Under the pieces are notes generated by a model, which was given only the letters and a program-made list of their open reading frames with translations, did not search any database and was not told the DNA's origin. A stretch of DNA of 14,484 nucleotides, from positions 714 through 15,197 of the forward strand of contig DGBL01000064.1 of assembly GCA_002384315.1 (NCBI GenBank). Direction: 5' to 3'. The DNA comes from Micrococcaceae bacterium UBA4005 (GTDB lineage: Bacteria > Actinomycetota > Actinomycetes > Actinomycetales > Micrococcaceae). A program made the position numbers and the translations under genes. Positions 1-6,858 of this stretch are shown here, one piece after another. Position 1 is the stretch's first letter. Each line of letters starts with the position of its first letter.

Positions 1-873
1 CAGGACGTCAACCAGGATGGCAAACCGGACCTGATTGCCCGGTTCGCGAACGGCAACCTTCGCACGTACCTCGGTAACGGCACCGGAGGCTACCTCTACG
101 AAACAAAGATTGGGCGGGCCTGGAACTTCACTACCGTATTCGAGGGCACCGATTTTGACGGCGACGGTAACCAGGATGTCATCGCACTGGCTTCCGACGG
201 CACGCTGCTCCTCTATTCCGGTAACGGATCCGGGGGTTTCAAAGCCAAACGGACCATCGGCGTGGGCTGGAACATCTTCGACGGCATCCTGAACGGCAGG
301 GATTTTGACGGTGACGGAAAACCCGACGTGATCGGTCGGACCCGAGACGGCGCGCTGCTGCTCTACGGCACCGATGGCAAGGGAAAATTCACCAGTAAGA
401 AGCAAATTGGCCGGGGATGGTCCTCGTTTGAGGATGTCCTCGGGGTGGGTGACTTCGACGGCGACAACAAATCGGATCTCATGGCGCGCACCACTAGTGG
501 CGACCTGCTGCTCTACCCCGGCAACGGTGGTGGAATGTTCAAGCCGAAGCGCACCGTCGGACGAGGATGGTACATTTTCAATCTGGTTACCGCCGCAGAC
601 GACTTTGGCCACGACGGCACCCAAGACCTATTAGGCCGCACGCCCACCGGCGAAGCTTTCCTCTACTCCGGCAACGGCACCGGTGGTTGGAAGTCCAAGG
701 TCAGCCTCGGAACCGGATGGGAACGATTCGCCGATATCGCCAGCACCGGAGACTTCACCAAAGGCGGACGCCCCAATCTGGTGCTACGGCAACCCAACGG
801 CGAACTGTTCCTGCGGACCGGGAATTACAAGGGCGGGCTCGGCATCATCACAGTGAACAGCGGCGCCCTATAG
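1..873 (+). CDS. FG-GAP/VCBS-type repeat protein, C-terminal part (5' end outside window)
   Basis: The frame is open from base 1 to the TAG at 871-873, giving 290 residues with no start, so the N-terminus (signal peptide and any enzymatic domain) is missing. What is visible is purely repetitive. Calcium-loop-like motifs of the form DxDxDGxxD begin at residues 2, 51, 101, 151, 201 and 251, an exact 50-residue period apart from the first unit (49). Each unit continues with a pattern close to ..G-x-L-x-LY-x-GNG-x-GGF..IGxGW. These are features of FG-GAP/VCBS-like beta-propeller blades. In actinobacteria such arrays often form the C-terminal half of secreted proteins, including cell-wall hydrolases; whether this one carries an enzyme is unknown. 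The acidic ligands erode toward the C-terminus: unit 5 reads DFGHDGTQD and unit 6 DFTKGGRPN. The role is inferred to be extracellular carbohydrate or wall binding. It converges on the minus-strand gene that ends at 903. Confidence 0.85.
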   Translation, partial: QDVNQDGKPDLIARFANGNLRTYLGNGTGGYLYETKIGRAWNFTTVFEGTDFDGDGNQDVIALASDGTLLLYSGNGSGGFKAKRTIGVGWNIFDGILNGRDFDGDGKPDVIGRTRDGALLLYGTDGKGKFTSKKQIGRGWSSFEDVLGVGDFDGDNKSDLMARTTSGDLLLYPGNGGGMFKPKRTVGRGWYIFNLVTAADDFGHDGTQDLLGRTPTGEAFLYSGNGTGGWKSKVSLGTGWERFADIASTGDFTKGGRPNLVLRQPNGELFLRTGNYKGGLGIITVNSGAL

Positions 874-875
874 GA

Positions 876-889
876 CGCCGGTAGCGGCG
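876..889. terminator. Possible short hairpin between convergent genes
   Basis: CGCCG (876-880) and CGGCG (885-889) are inverted repeats around a GTAG loop. They lie in the 29-base gap between the TAG of the repeat protein and the stop of the convergent glycosyltransferase. The stem is GC-rich but only 5 bp long, and no T-tract follows on either strand, so this is at best a weak bidirectional terminator. Confidence 0.2.
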
Positions 890-902
890 GCACTAACTGC
901 TG

Positions 903-2039
903 CTACCGCAGGATAGCTTCGATGGCCTCGACCCACGGCCGGGCCGCCATCTCGGAGGAAAGCTCCCCTGCGGCCCGGTGACTGTTCTGCTTGAATTCGC
1001 GCACCGTCGCCACCGTCAACGCGCGGATCGCCTCCCGGAAGGACTCCACGGTGAAATCCTCGGAGACCACGCCGAGCCTATGCGCACGAACAACCCGCGC
1101 CATCTCCGGCGAGGGGCCGATAACGATTCCGAGGCGGGCCTGAAGATACTCATAGAGCTTATTCGGCAGCGCCATCTCGTAGTTGTAATTGGTCGGCGGG
1201 AGCAGGAAAACCCCGACGTCGTACGCGTTCAGGGTCGGCACCAGATCCGCATACGGCACCGGATCGCGGAAGGTGACATTGTCCATCCCCGCAGCCTGTT
1301 TCTTCAACGCGTCGATGGCTCCTTCGCCAGTGGACATCAGCATAAATTCAAGCGTCGCGCCCTCAACGCCCCGCATCGCTTCGATCATCAGGTCGAGCCG
1401 CCTGGCCGGATTCGATCCGCCACTGTGCACCAACCGCAGCGGAGCGGCAACCGGCTGGGGCTCCTGTTCGGCGTAGTCCGCAGCGTTGGTCACCACAGCC
1501 GAGGACAAACCGTATTCACGCTCGTATGCCGCGGCGATACCCGGCGCGACGGTCGTTACCGAACTGGCGCGCTGCGCCTGGCGCAGATGCCAGCCCGAAT
1601 AGGGCAGGCCCAACAGCCGCCAGTTGATGCCCGAGCCCGGCAGTCGCGGCTCCCACTCGTGCAGGTCGGCATGAACCCCGCGGTGCGGCTCCAGGAGCAG
1701 CGCCAGCGGAACCGTGTTCAGATCGTTGGCGAGAATGACGTCGAAGCGCCCCTTCGGGACCAGCTCGAGGGCGGCTTTGACTCGGGGCTCATGCCGGTAG
1801 AAGCGGGCGAACTGCCGGGCTGCCAGGTACGCACCGGCATACTTCAGGTCGGTGGGCCACCAGGCTGTCCGTGCGTCCGGAATTTCGTAGTGTTCCTCCA
1901 CGCCGTCCGGGGCCGGGCCGAAACCGCAGGTCGCGACGTCGTAGGTCTCCCGCAGCAACCGCAGTTGCCGCAGCACGCGCGGATCGCGGCGCAGCGGGGA
2001 AAAGCAGAGCAGAAGAACGCTATTTTTCATAGCTCTCAC
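903..2039 (-). CDS. GT-B fold glycosyltransferase (GT4-like)
   Basis: This 378-residue protein has the two-lobed layout of a retaining GT-B sugar transferase and is expected to be cytosolic or membrane-peripheral, using a nucleotide sugar. The N-terminal lobe has a Rossmann-like strand (VLLLCFSP, residues 8-15), NDLNTVP at 105-111 and DLHEW at 125-129. The C-terminal lobe starts near LRLVHSGGSN (201-210) and carries LPNKLYEYL at 291-299, the usual donor-binding region. The start chosen is GTG at 2037-2039, because GGAGG lies 5 bases upstream of it. An in-frame ATG at 2028-2030 is possible but would leave the Shine-Dalgarno 14 bases away. The gene is divergent from the ABC exporter with 74 bases between them, and two small inverted repeats cover its initiation region. 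The sugar and linkage cannot be read from the sequence. Confidence 0.85.
   Translation of the reverse strand: MRAMKNSVLLLCFSPLRRDPRVLRQLRLLRETYDVATCGFGPAPDGVEEHYEIPDARTAWWPTDLKYAGAYLAARQFARFYRHEPRVKAALELVPKGRFDVILANDLNTVPLALLLEPHRGVHADLHEWEPRLPGSGINWRLLGLPYSGWHLRQAQRASSVTTVAPGIAAAYEREYGLSSAVVTNAADYAEQEPQPVAAPLRLVHSGGSNPARRLDLMIEAMRGVEGATLEFMLMSTGEGAIDALKKQAAGMDNVTFRDPVPYADLVPTLNAYDVGVFLLPPTNYNYEMALPNKLYEYLQARLGIVIGPSPEMARVVRAHRLGVVSEDFTVESFREAIRALTVATVREFKQNSHRAAGELSSEMAARPWVEAIEAILR
2019..2033 (-). promoter_or_regulatory. Inverted repeat around the second possible start codon
   Basis: GCTAT (2019-2023) and ATAGC (2029-2033) flank TTTTC. In the minus-strand mRNA this would fold as GCUAU-GAAAA-AUAGC, placing the in-frame AUG at 2030 partly in the stem. 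It is only a 5 bp stem, so the structural claim is tentative. Confidence 0.25.
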
Positions 2040-2040
2040 C

Positions 2041-2058
2041 CTATCCTCCGGTGGATAG
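2041..2058 (-). promoter_or_regulatory. Near-perfect 18-bp palindrome over the Shine-Dalgarno of the minus-strand glycosyltransferase
   Basis: CTATCCTCCGGTGGATAG is palindromic except for one central mismatched pair: CTATCC and GGATAG arms with CCGG at the centre. It starts 2 bases from the GTG start at 2039. Read on the minus strand, the GGAGG Shine-Dalgarno spans the loop and the 3' arm. It could therefore be an RNA hairpin that hides the ribosome binding site, or a DNA operator in the 74-bp divergent intergenic region. The sequence alone does not decide between these. Confidence 0.35.
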
Positions 2059-2098
2059 CCAGCCGGCCTCCGACAAGCACTGGACGCTGGTTCTCGCG

Positions 2099-2104
2099 TA
2101 ACCT
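2099..2104 (+). promoter_or_regulatory. Candidate -10 box for the ABC exporter (possibly leaderless)
   Basis: TAACCT fits the actinobacterial TANNNT pattern and ends 9 bases before the ATG at 2114. The 15 bases before that ATG contain no Shine-Dalgarno sequence, so a leaderless or near-leaderless transcript is plausible. No convincing -35 is visible. Confidence 0.25.
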
Positions 2105-2113
2105 GATGCTGGT

Positions 2114-3901
2114 ATGAAAAATCTATTCGCGGTCCTGCGCCCCCTCCTCGCCACCCTTCCAGCGGGCAGCCGGAAGTTCCTGCTCAGCTACGGCGTCGCC
2201 AGCGGGTGCCTGGCCGTGCTCGACATGCTGGCCCTAGGCATGATTGCCCTGCTGTTGCCGGCGCTGGTGGGAGGAGCCGAAGTCTCCCTGCCGCTGATCG
2301 GCGAGGTCTCCGACCAAGTGTTGCCGATCCTGGCGGTGGTCTGCACACTGATAGTGCTCAAAGGGGTGCTCGCGGTGCTCCTGCTTCGCCTTGCCACCCG
2401 CCGGTTCGCCCAGCATGAAGTCGCGATCGGCGACCGGCTGTTTTCGGCCTATCTCGCGTCCCCCTGGGGTAACCGACTGAAGAAAAACTCCGGTGAACTG
2501 GTCCGCATGGTCGATGTTGGGGTCGGCATCACGGTCTCCGGGGTCCTTATTCCCGCCATGACACTCTTCGGAGAGTTCGGGACGCTCATTGCCGTGATCG
2601 TAGTGCTTTTCGTCGCCCAACCTCTGATCGCCGTCGTCACCCTCAGCTATCTGGGACTGATCGCGTTCCTGCTTGCCCGGGTCATCTCCCCCAAGGCTGT
2701 CGCTGCTGGCAGGGAAAACCGGAAGTGGTCGGGTAGGACCGTCGTCATGCTCACCGAAGCAATGAATGCGCTGAAGGAGATCACCCTTGCCGGGCGGGCC
2801 GGGGACGTCCAGGAGCGCGTCCATATGACGCGTACCCACAGTTCCACGGCGCGGGCACAGTCAATCTTCCTCTCCCAGGTTCCGCGGTACGTTCTGGAAG
2901 CTGCCCTGATTGTCGGTTTCGCACTGGTGGGTGGGGTGGGCCTGCTAACGGGCGGCCCTACCGGAGCGGTCAGTGCCGTGGGACTCTTCGCCGTCGCCGG
3001 TTTCCGCCTGGTTCCTTCCCTGACCCGGTTGCAGGCGGTCCAGTCGCAAGCCAATTCAAGCGCCTCCTTCGCCAACCAGGTTATGCGCGACATCCGTGCC
3101 GGGGACGAGTTGCTTGCCGCGAACGCTGTGGAGCGCCCGCAGCGGAAGCTCGGGCCCGAACCCACGACGATCGAGTTGCGCGAAGTCTCCTTCAGCTACC
3201 CCAATTCCGAGGCCCCCGCCCTGGACTCGGTCACCATGCGGATTCCCGCCGGCGCCCATGTGGCGCTCGTCGGTTCCTCCGGGGCCGGCAAATCCACCCT
3301 CGTGGACATCCTCCTGGGATTGCTGGAGCCCAGCGGCGGGCAGATCACCGTCGCCGGGCAAAACATGGAGTTTGTGCTCGACGACTGGCGCCGACGCATA
3401 GGGTATGTCCCGCAGGAAGTTTCCCTCTTCGACGCGAGCGTGGGACAGAACGTAGCGCTGACCTGGAACCCGGACAACGTGGACAGGGAGAAAGTTGCCG
3501 CTGCGCTGGCGCGTGCGCAGCTCCTCGATACCGTCTTAGGACGTGAGGGCGGCATCGACGCCGTCATCGCCGAACGGGGGCTGGCGCTCTCCGGCGGGCA
3601 GCGCCAGCGGCTGGGAATCGCCCGCGCCCTCTACAACCAGCCGAACGTCCTAGTCATGGATGAGGCCACCAGTGCGCTAGACACCAGCACCGAGGCAGCA
3701 GTGACAACAGCCATCCGGGAACTGCACGGCGAGGTGACCGTGATTACCGTCGCCCACAGGCTGGCCACCATCCGCAACGCAGACATCGTCTTCTTCATGC
3801 GTGCGGGGCGCGTCGTGGCCCACGGATCCTTCGATGAGGTGGTGGCGAAGGTCCCTGATTTCGCTACGCAGGCAGCCCTGGCCGGACTGACCCAGCCCTA
3901 G
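2114..3901 (+). CDS. ABC exporter, fused permease and ATPase (lipid-linked glycan flippase-like)
   Basis: A 595-residue half-transporter in which one chain carries the membrane domain (about residues 20-325) and the nucleotide-binding domain (about 350-590); it would work as a homodimer in the plasma membrane. Hydrophobic segments lie near 25-52, 68-93, 143-168, 169-190, 259-279 and 281-300. ATPase motifs are complete: Walker A GSSGAGKST at 387-395, Q-loop Q434, signature LSGGQ at 492-496, Walker B VLVMDE at 512-517, D-loop SALD at 520-523 and H-loop H548. One-chain exporters in glycan loci, such as PglK and MsbA, flip lipid-linked oligosaccharides or lipids. That role fits the surrounding glycosyltransferases here, but the cargo is inferred. 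There is no separate Wzm/Wzt pair. The start at 2114 lacks a clear Shine-Dalgarno. Its TAG shares CTAG with the stop codon of the convergent gene. Confidence 0.9.
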   Translation: MKNLFAVLRPLLATLPAGSRKFLLSYGVASGCLAVLDMLALGMIALLLPALVGGAEVSLPLIGEVSDQVLPILAVVCTLIVLKGVLAVLLLRLATRRFAQHEVAIGDRLFSAYLASPWGNRLKKNSGELVRMVDVGVGITVSGVLIPAMTLFGEFGTLIAVIVVLFVAQPLIAVVTLSYLGLIAFLLARVISPKAVAAGRENRKWSGRTVVMLTEAMNALKEITLAGRAGDVQERVHMTRTHSSTARAQSIFLSQVPRYVLEAALIVGFALVGGVGLLTGGPTGAVSAVGLFAVAGFRLVPSLTRLQAVQSQANSSASFANQVMRDIRAGDELLAANAVERPQRKLGPEPTTIELREVSFSYPNSEAPALDSVTMRIPAGAHVALVGSSGAGKSTLVDILLGLLEPSGGQITVAGQNMEFVLDDWRRRIGYVPQEVSLFDASVGQNVALTWNPDNVDREKVAAALARAQLLDTVLGREGGIDAVIAERGLALSGGQRQRLGIARALYNQPNVLVMDEATSALDTSTEAAVTTAIRELHGEVTVITVAHRLATIRNADIVFFMRAGRVVAHGSFDEVVAKVPDFATQAALAGLTQP

Positions 3902-4914
3902 CCCGCATCCGCCCCGGCGTCGAGGTCCAGCGATCGATAATGATCGGCGAGGGTGCGCGCTATCACCCGTGGATCATGGTGTTCGCGCACCCAGCGCCGA
4001 GCGTCGAGCTCCTGCGAGGATCGCGCCGGGTCGCGCAGAACCTCCACAATCGCCGCTGTCTGCTCCTGCACCGAGGGCGGGCTGAGGATCGGCACAGTGC
4101 CGGGGTAGAGCTCCGTGCGCAGCTCCATCACGGTCGGCACTCCGATGGCCAAAGCCTGGAGCTCGCTCATTCCCAAAAGGCCCGTGGACTGTCCCACGAC
4201 CGCGTGCGCCCCGGCAAGCCAGCGCAGGTAGGCCGGCTTGTCCATCTGCGGAATCAGCCTCACCCCCGCCGCCGCGGCCCGGGATGCGTTTTCGCCCCAC
4301 TGCAACCCTTGGACCTGAACACCGGAACCCGCCAGTGCCCGTACCAGGCTTTCAGCCAGTTCCAGTTGCCGTCCGCCGCCTTTGGCGCCGCTCCAACGGG
4401 AGGCGAAAACCACGCTTACTTCAGGTCGGGGAGTCCATTCCGGCAACTCGCTCAAATCCACCGGGTTGGCGAGATACAGCGCGTCCGGCCGGGCTTCACG
4501 GGCATGCTCGGCGAGGTCGGGCGTGGCATAGAAGACAGCACGCGCATGGTCAGCGCCCCACTGGACGCGCTCGCGCTGGGCCGGGTCGCGGTAAAATTCC
4601 CGGATATCCGTGCCGTGGAAATGCACCACAAAGGGGCGGCCCGGTGCAGCCTGGGCAATATTCACGCGGGTGCCGAAATGGATATGGAGCAGGTCGGCGC
4701 GCTGGAACTCCACCCGGCGTCGTACTTTCCATCCCCCCACGCCGGCGAGCCTGCGCGCCGGCCCCAGCAGGCCGCGGGTGTCGCCGGAGGTATCGCGCAT
4801 ATCCAGGTGCCTCCACGGCAAGCCTTCCGCCCGGCCGGACCGGACCAGGGTCGATGCGACGTCAGCGCAGTCGAAGACGTGCAGCACCCGCGGGTCCGTC
4901 CGGTTTATCGCCAT
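3898..4914 (-). CDS. GT-B fold glycosyltransferase (GT4-like)
   Basis: This 338-residue protein is a probable cytosolic sugar transferase of the GT-B type. Visible motifs are the N-lobe stretch LLHIHFGTR (75-83) and VVHFHGTDIR (96-105), a pattern usual in GT4 acceptor lobes. The C-lobe opens at VSVVFASRWSGAKGG (166-180) and has GLLGMSELQALAIGVP (245-260), which occupies the place of the E-x7-E donor motif. The first glutamate of that motif is not obvious, so the donor site may be divergent. It is on the short side for the family (usually 350-420 residues). The start is ATG 4912-4914, with no Shine-Dalgarno but a TAGGTT box 6 bases upstream. The gene is convergent with the ABC exporter, overlapping it by 4 bp (3898-3901), and divergent from the next glycosyltransferase. 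Sugar specificity is unknown. Confidence 0.8.
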   Translation of the reverse strand: MAINRTDPRVLHVFDCADVASTLVRSGRAEGLPWRHLDMRDTSGDTRGLLGPARRLAGVGGWKVRRRVEFQRADLLHIHFGTRVNIAQAAPGRPFVVHFHGTDIREFYRDPAQRERVQWGADHARAVFYATPDLAEHAREARPDALYLANPVDLSELPEWTPRPEVSVVFASRWSGAKGGGRQLELAESLVRALAGSGVQVQGLQWGENASRAAAAGVRLIPQMDKPAYLRWLAGAHAVVGQSTGLLGMSELQALAIGVPTVMELRTELYPGTVPILSPPSVQEQTAAIVEVLRDPARSSQELDARRWVREHHDPRVIARTLADHYRSLDLDAGADAG

Positions 4915-4920
4915 AGACCG

Positions 4921-4926
4921 AACCTA
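4921..4926 (-). promoter_or_regulatory. Candidate -10 box for the minus-strand glycosyltransferase (possibly leaderless)
   Basis: Read on the minus strand this is TAGGTT (TANNNT type), ending 6 bases before the ATG at 4914. No Shine-Dalgarno precedes that ATG, which fits a leaderless start. The -35 region is not convincing. Confidence 0.25.
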
Positions 4927-4945
4927 GCAGAGCAGATATGGGTTC

Positions 4946-4957
4946 TCCGGTACCGGA
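4946..4957. promoter_or_regulatory. Perfect 12-bp palindrome in a divergent intergenic region
   Basis: TCCGGTACCGGA is an exact palindrome near the middle of the 100-bp region between the divergent glycosyltransferase genes starting at 4914 (-) and 5015 (+). It is a candidate operator or protein-binding site. Its half-site TCCGGT also forms the centre of the 2041-2058 palindrome, which may be coincidence in GC-rich DNA. Confidence 0.3.
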
Positions 4958-4959
4958 CG

Positions 4960-4988
4960 GTAGTGTGATGAACCGTAGTGTGATGAAC
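4960..4988 (+). repeat. 15-bp tandem duplication upstream of the plus-strand glycosyltransferase
   Basis: GTAGTGTGATGAAC occurs at 4960-4973 and again at 4975-4988, a 15-base period with a single differing base (C or G) after each 14-base identity. Each copy contains TAGTGT, which fits TANNNT, so a duplicated -10 box is possible. The array begins 3 bases after the 12-bp palindrome and ends 26 bases before the ATG at 5015. Confidence 0.7.
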
Positions 4989-5014
4989 GCCGAATTCCGC
5001 GTCGAAGGAAACCC

Positions 5015-6352
5015 ATGACCGCTCAGCGCCGCCCCCACCTGCTCTATGTGGCTTGGGGTTTTCCGCCATCGCGCGGCGCCGGGGTGTACCGGGCGCTGGC
5101 CACTGCGAACGCCTTCGCCGAGGCCGGGTGGGAGGTTACCGTCCTCACCGCCAGCCGTGAGGTCTTCGAATACCAGACCGGAACCGACACCGAGCTCGAA
5201 AAGAAGATCGACCCGCGCATCACGGTCGTACGGGCGCCCTTCAGCTGGGTACGTGGAGAACCCGATCTGGCGAACTGGTCCCGGAGCCGGGTGGCATCTA
5301 ATCTCCTGTGGTCCTACCTGCGGGCCAAGGCAGACAGGCTTTCCTTCCCCGAGCCGGTCTACGGGGGCTGGAAGCGAGCGCTGATCCGCGAGACCGAGAG
5401 CATCCACAACGCTAGCCCCGTGGACCTGGTGATCGGCACAGCAAACCCCAATATCGATTTTGTGCCCGGCTGGCACCTCCACAGGACTGCGGGCGTGCCG
5501 TACGTCATGGACTACCGCGATACCTGGCATTTGAACGTCTACACCGACACCCGGACAGGCTCCACCCGCAGCCGCTCCGCCCGGCTGGAACGCAGGTTGC
5601 TCAAATCCGCCCAAGAAGTCTGGTTCGTCAATGCGCCGATCCGCGACTGGCACGCCGGGCAGTATCCGGAGGCCGCCGCACGCTTCCAGGTGGTGGCCAA
5701 CGCCTTCGACCAGGAGTTCGCGCGCGCGTTCGAGGGGATGCAAGCCCCCGCCGGGACTGGCGAGGACGGGTTGGTGTTTGGGTACCTCGGTACGATCTAC
5801 GGCCCCATGCCGCTGCGTGAATCCCTGGACGGATGGCGCATCGCACGGCGCAGTTCGGCAATCCTCGCGAAATCCACCCTCGAAATCCATGGCAGGCTCG
5901 GGCATTACGCAGAACCGGACCCGGCAATCCTGGCCCTGTTGGAAGAATACGCGGACGACGGCGTTCGCTACCACGGTCCCGTGAGCAAGACTGCCGTGGC
6001 GGGCGTGTACACCAGCTTCAACGCCCTGCTGCTCATCCTGGGGCGCAGCAAATACGTCACCAGCGGGAAGGTGTTCGAATATGCTGCGAGCGGGCTGCCC
6101 ATCGCGTCGCTGCACCACCCGGAAACCGCGTCCACCGGCATCCTCACCGGCCACCCGGACTGGTTTCCCACCCCCGACCTCACGCCCGAAAGTATCGCGG
6201 AAACACTGGTGCTCACGGCCGAACGAGCCCGGTCCATGACTGGGGCAGACTATGCCCGGAATCAGCAGTGGGCGGAGCATCTTTCCCGGGATAAGCAACT
6301 CAGCCCACGGATCAGTGTCCTGGAACGCGCCGTGGCAGGAGGGAACCAGTGA
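5015..6352 (+). CDS. GT-B fold glycosyltransferase (GT4-like, WbuB-type layout)
   Basis: At 445 residues this is the longest of the GT-B enzymes here. Near the N-terminus it has FPPSRGAGVYR (16-26), the usual glycine-bearing loop of GT4 enzymes that act on lipid-linked or nucleotide-sugar intermediates. DYRDTWHLN follows at 166-174. The second lobe begins around GLVFGYLGTIY (252-262) and SGKVFEYAASGLPI lies at 350-363, matching the donor-binding region in which a lysine and a glutamate are conserved. It likely extends the glycan on the cytosolic face. The ATG at 5015 is supported by GAAGGAA just upstream (5004-5010). The stop overlaps the GTG of the next gene (GTGA, 6349-6352), so the two are translationally coupled. 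The donor sugar is not identifiable. Confidence 0.85.
   Translation: MTAQRRPHLLYVAWGFPPSRGAGVYRALATANAFAEAGWEVTVLTASREVFEYQTGTDTELEKKIDPRITVVRAPFSWVRGEPDLANWSRSRVASNLLWSYLRAKADRLSFPEPVYGGWKRALIRETESIHNASPVDLVIGTANPNIDFVPGWHLHRTAGVPYVMDYRDTWHLNVYTDTRTGSTRSRSARLERRLLKSAQEVWFVNAPIRDWHAGQYPEAAARFQVVANAFDQEFARAFEGMQAPAGTGEDGLVFGYLGTIYGPMPLRESLDGWRIARRSSAILAKSTLEIHGRLGHYAEPDPAILALLEEYADDGVRYHGPVSKTAVAGVYTSFNALLLILGRSKYVTSGKVFEYAASGLPIASLHHPETASTGILTGHPDWFPTPDLTPESIAETLVLTAERARSMTGADYARNQQWAEHLSRDKQLSPRISVLERAVAGGNQ
6337..6343 (+). promoter_or_regulatory. Strong ribosome binding site fixing the GTG start at 6349
   Basis: AGGAGGG sits inside the end of the preceding glycosyltransferase gene, 5 bases before GTG 6349-6351. 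It decides the start of the small downstream gene and supports it being a real coding sequence. Confidence 0.75.
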
Positions 6353-6858
6353 GCAGCCCGCTGAAAGTACTCGCGATCGTCGGCTCCCCCACCACGCCCG
6401 ACCAGTTGTTCATGTCAGCACTGGGAAGCAACCGGCTAGCCGACACCCTCGGGGCGGCCTGCGGGCGCGACGTCGAAGTGTCACTGCTCTCCTGGCTTCC
6501 CGCGGCGGACCCCGCACAGTTCACCGCCACCCATTCGCTTGCTGCCAGCGATCCCGGCCCTATCGACCGTATCCTGCGGCGTATCGGGATGCCCCGCATT
6601 GACGCCGTACTCCGGCGCACTCCGCCGGGGCGGCTCATCCTCTCCCTCGGACCGAGCGATCCCTCGCGTGTTTTCTGGCGCGCCGTCCAAGCCGACCCGC
6701 AGGCGATGGCGTTGCTGGCGGGCGCCGACGTCGTACTGGCGGTCGATCTGCCGGGCGTCAGGACTGCCTGGAACGCACTGCGTGCCCAACTGGTGGAGCA
6801 CGCCTACTACGGCATCGCCTCCACGGTGAAGGTCTTCGCGACCAGATTCAGCCAATAA
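6349..6858 (+). CDS. Unknown 169-residue protein coupled to a glycosyltransferase
   Basis: I do not recognise this protein. It is soluble-looking (no signal peptide or membrane segment). It opens with a beta-strand and glycine turn of Rossmann type (LKVLAIVGSP, residues 5-14) and has a second strand-turn at GRLILSLGPSD (94-104). Then comes RVFWRAVQADP (107-117) and a third strand-helix element at ADVVLAVDLPGVRTAW (126-141). This could be one lobe of a GT-B-like fold or a regulatory Rossmann domain; it is far too short for a full transferase. The case that it is real is a strong AGGAGGG at 6337-6343, a GTGA overlap with the upstream glycosyltransferase and third-position GC bias like its neighbours. 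The coupling suggests equimolar synthesis, possibly as a partner subunit. Its 3' end overlaps the convergent gene by 11 bp (6848-6858). Function is open. Confidence 0.75.
   Translation: MSSPLKVLAIVGSPTTPDQLFMSALGSNRLADTLGAACGRDVEVSLLSWLPAADPAQFTATHSLAASDPGPIDRILRRIGMPRIDAVLRRTPPGRLILSLGPSDPSRVFWRAVQADPQAMALLAGADVVLAVDLPGVRTAWNALRAQLVEHAYYGIASTVKVFATRFSQ

Noticed and set aside
978..2117. Long plus-strand open frame (379 codons) opposite the first glycosyltransferase
   Set aside because: It lies antisense to a gene with clear GT-B motifs, is rich in R, H, Q and G with no hydrophobic core or recognisable motif, and overlaps the start of the ABC gene. Such frames are common in GC-rich DNA.
3940..4968. 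Plus-strand open frame (342 codons) opposite the second glycosyltransferase
   Set aside because: Antisense shadow with shadow-type composition; it continues through the divergent intergenic region, where no start signal supports it.
4862..6298. Long minus-strand open frame (478 codons) opposite the 5015-6352 glycosyltransferase
   Set aside because: No domain pattern and a G, P, R, V and H-rich composition, while the plus strand holds a motif-bearing gene with a ribosome binding site. The frame also runs into the start of another real gene.
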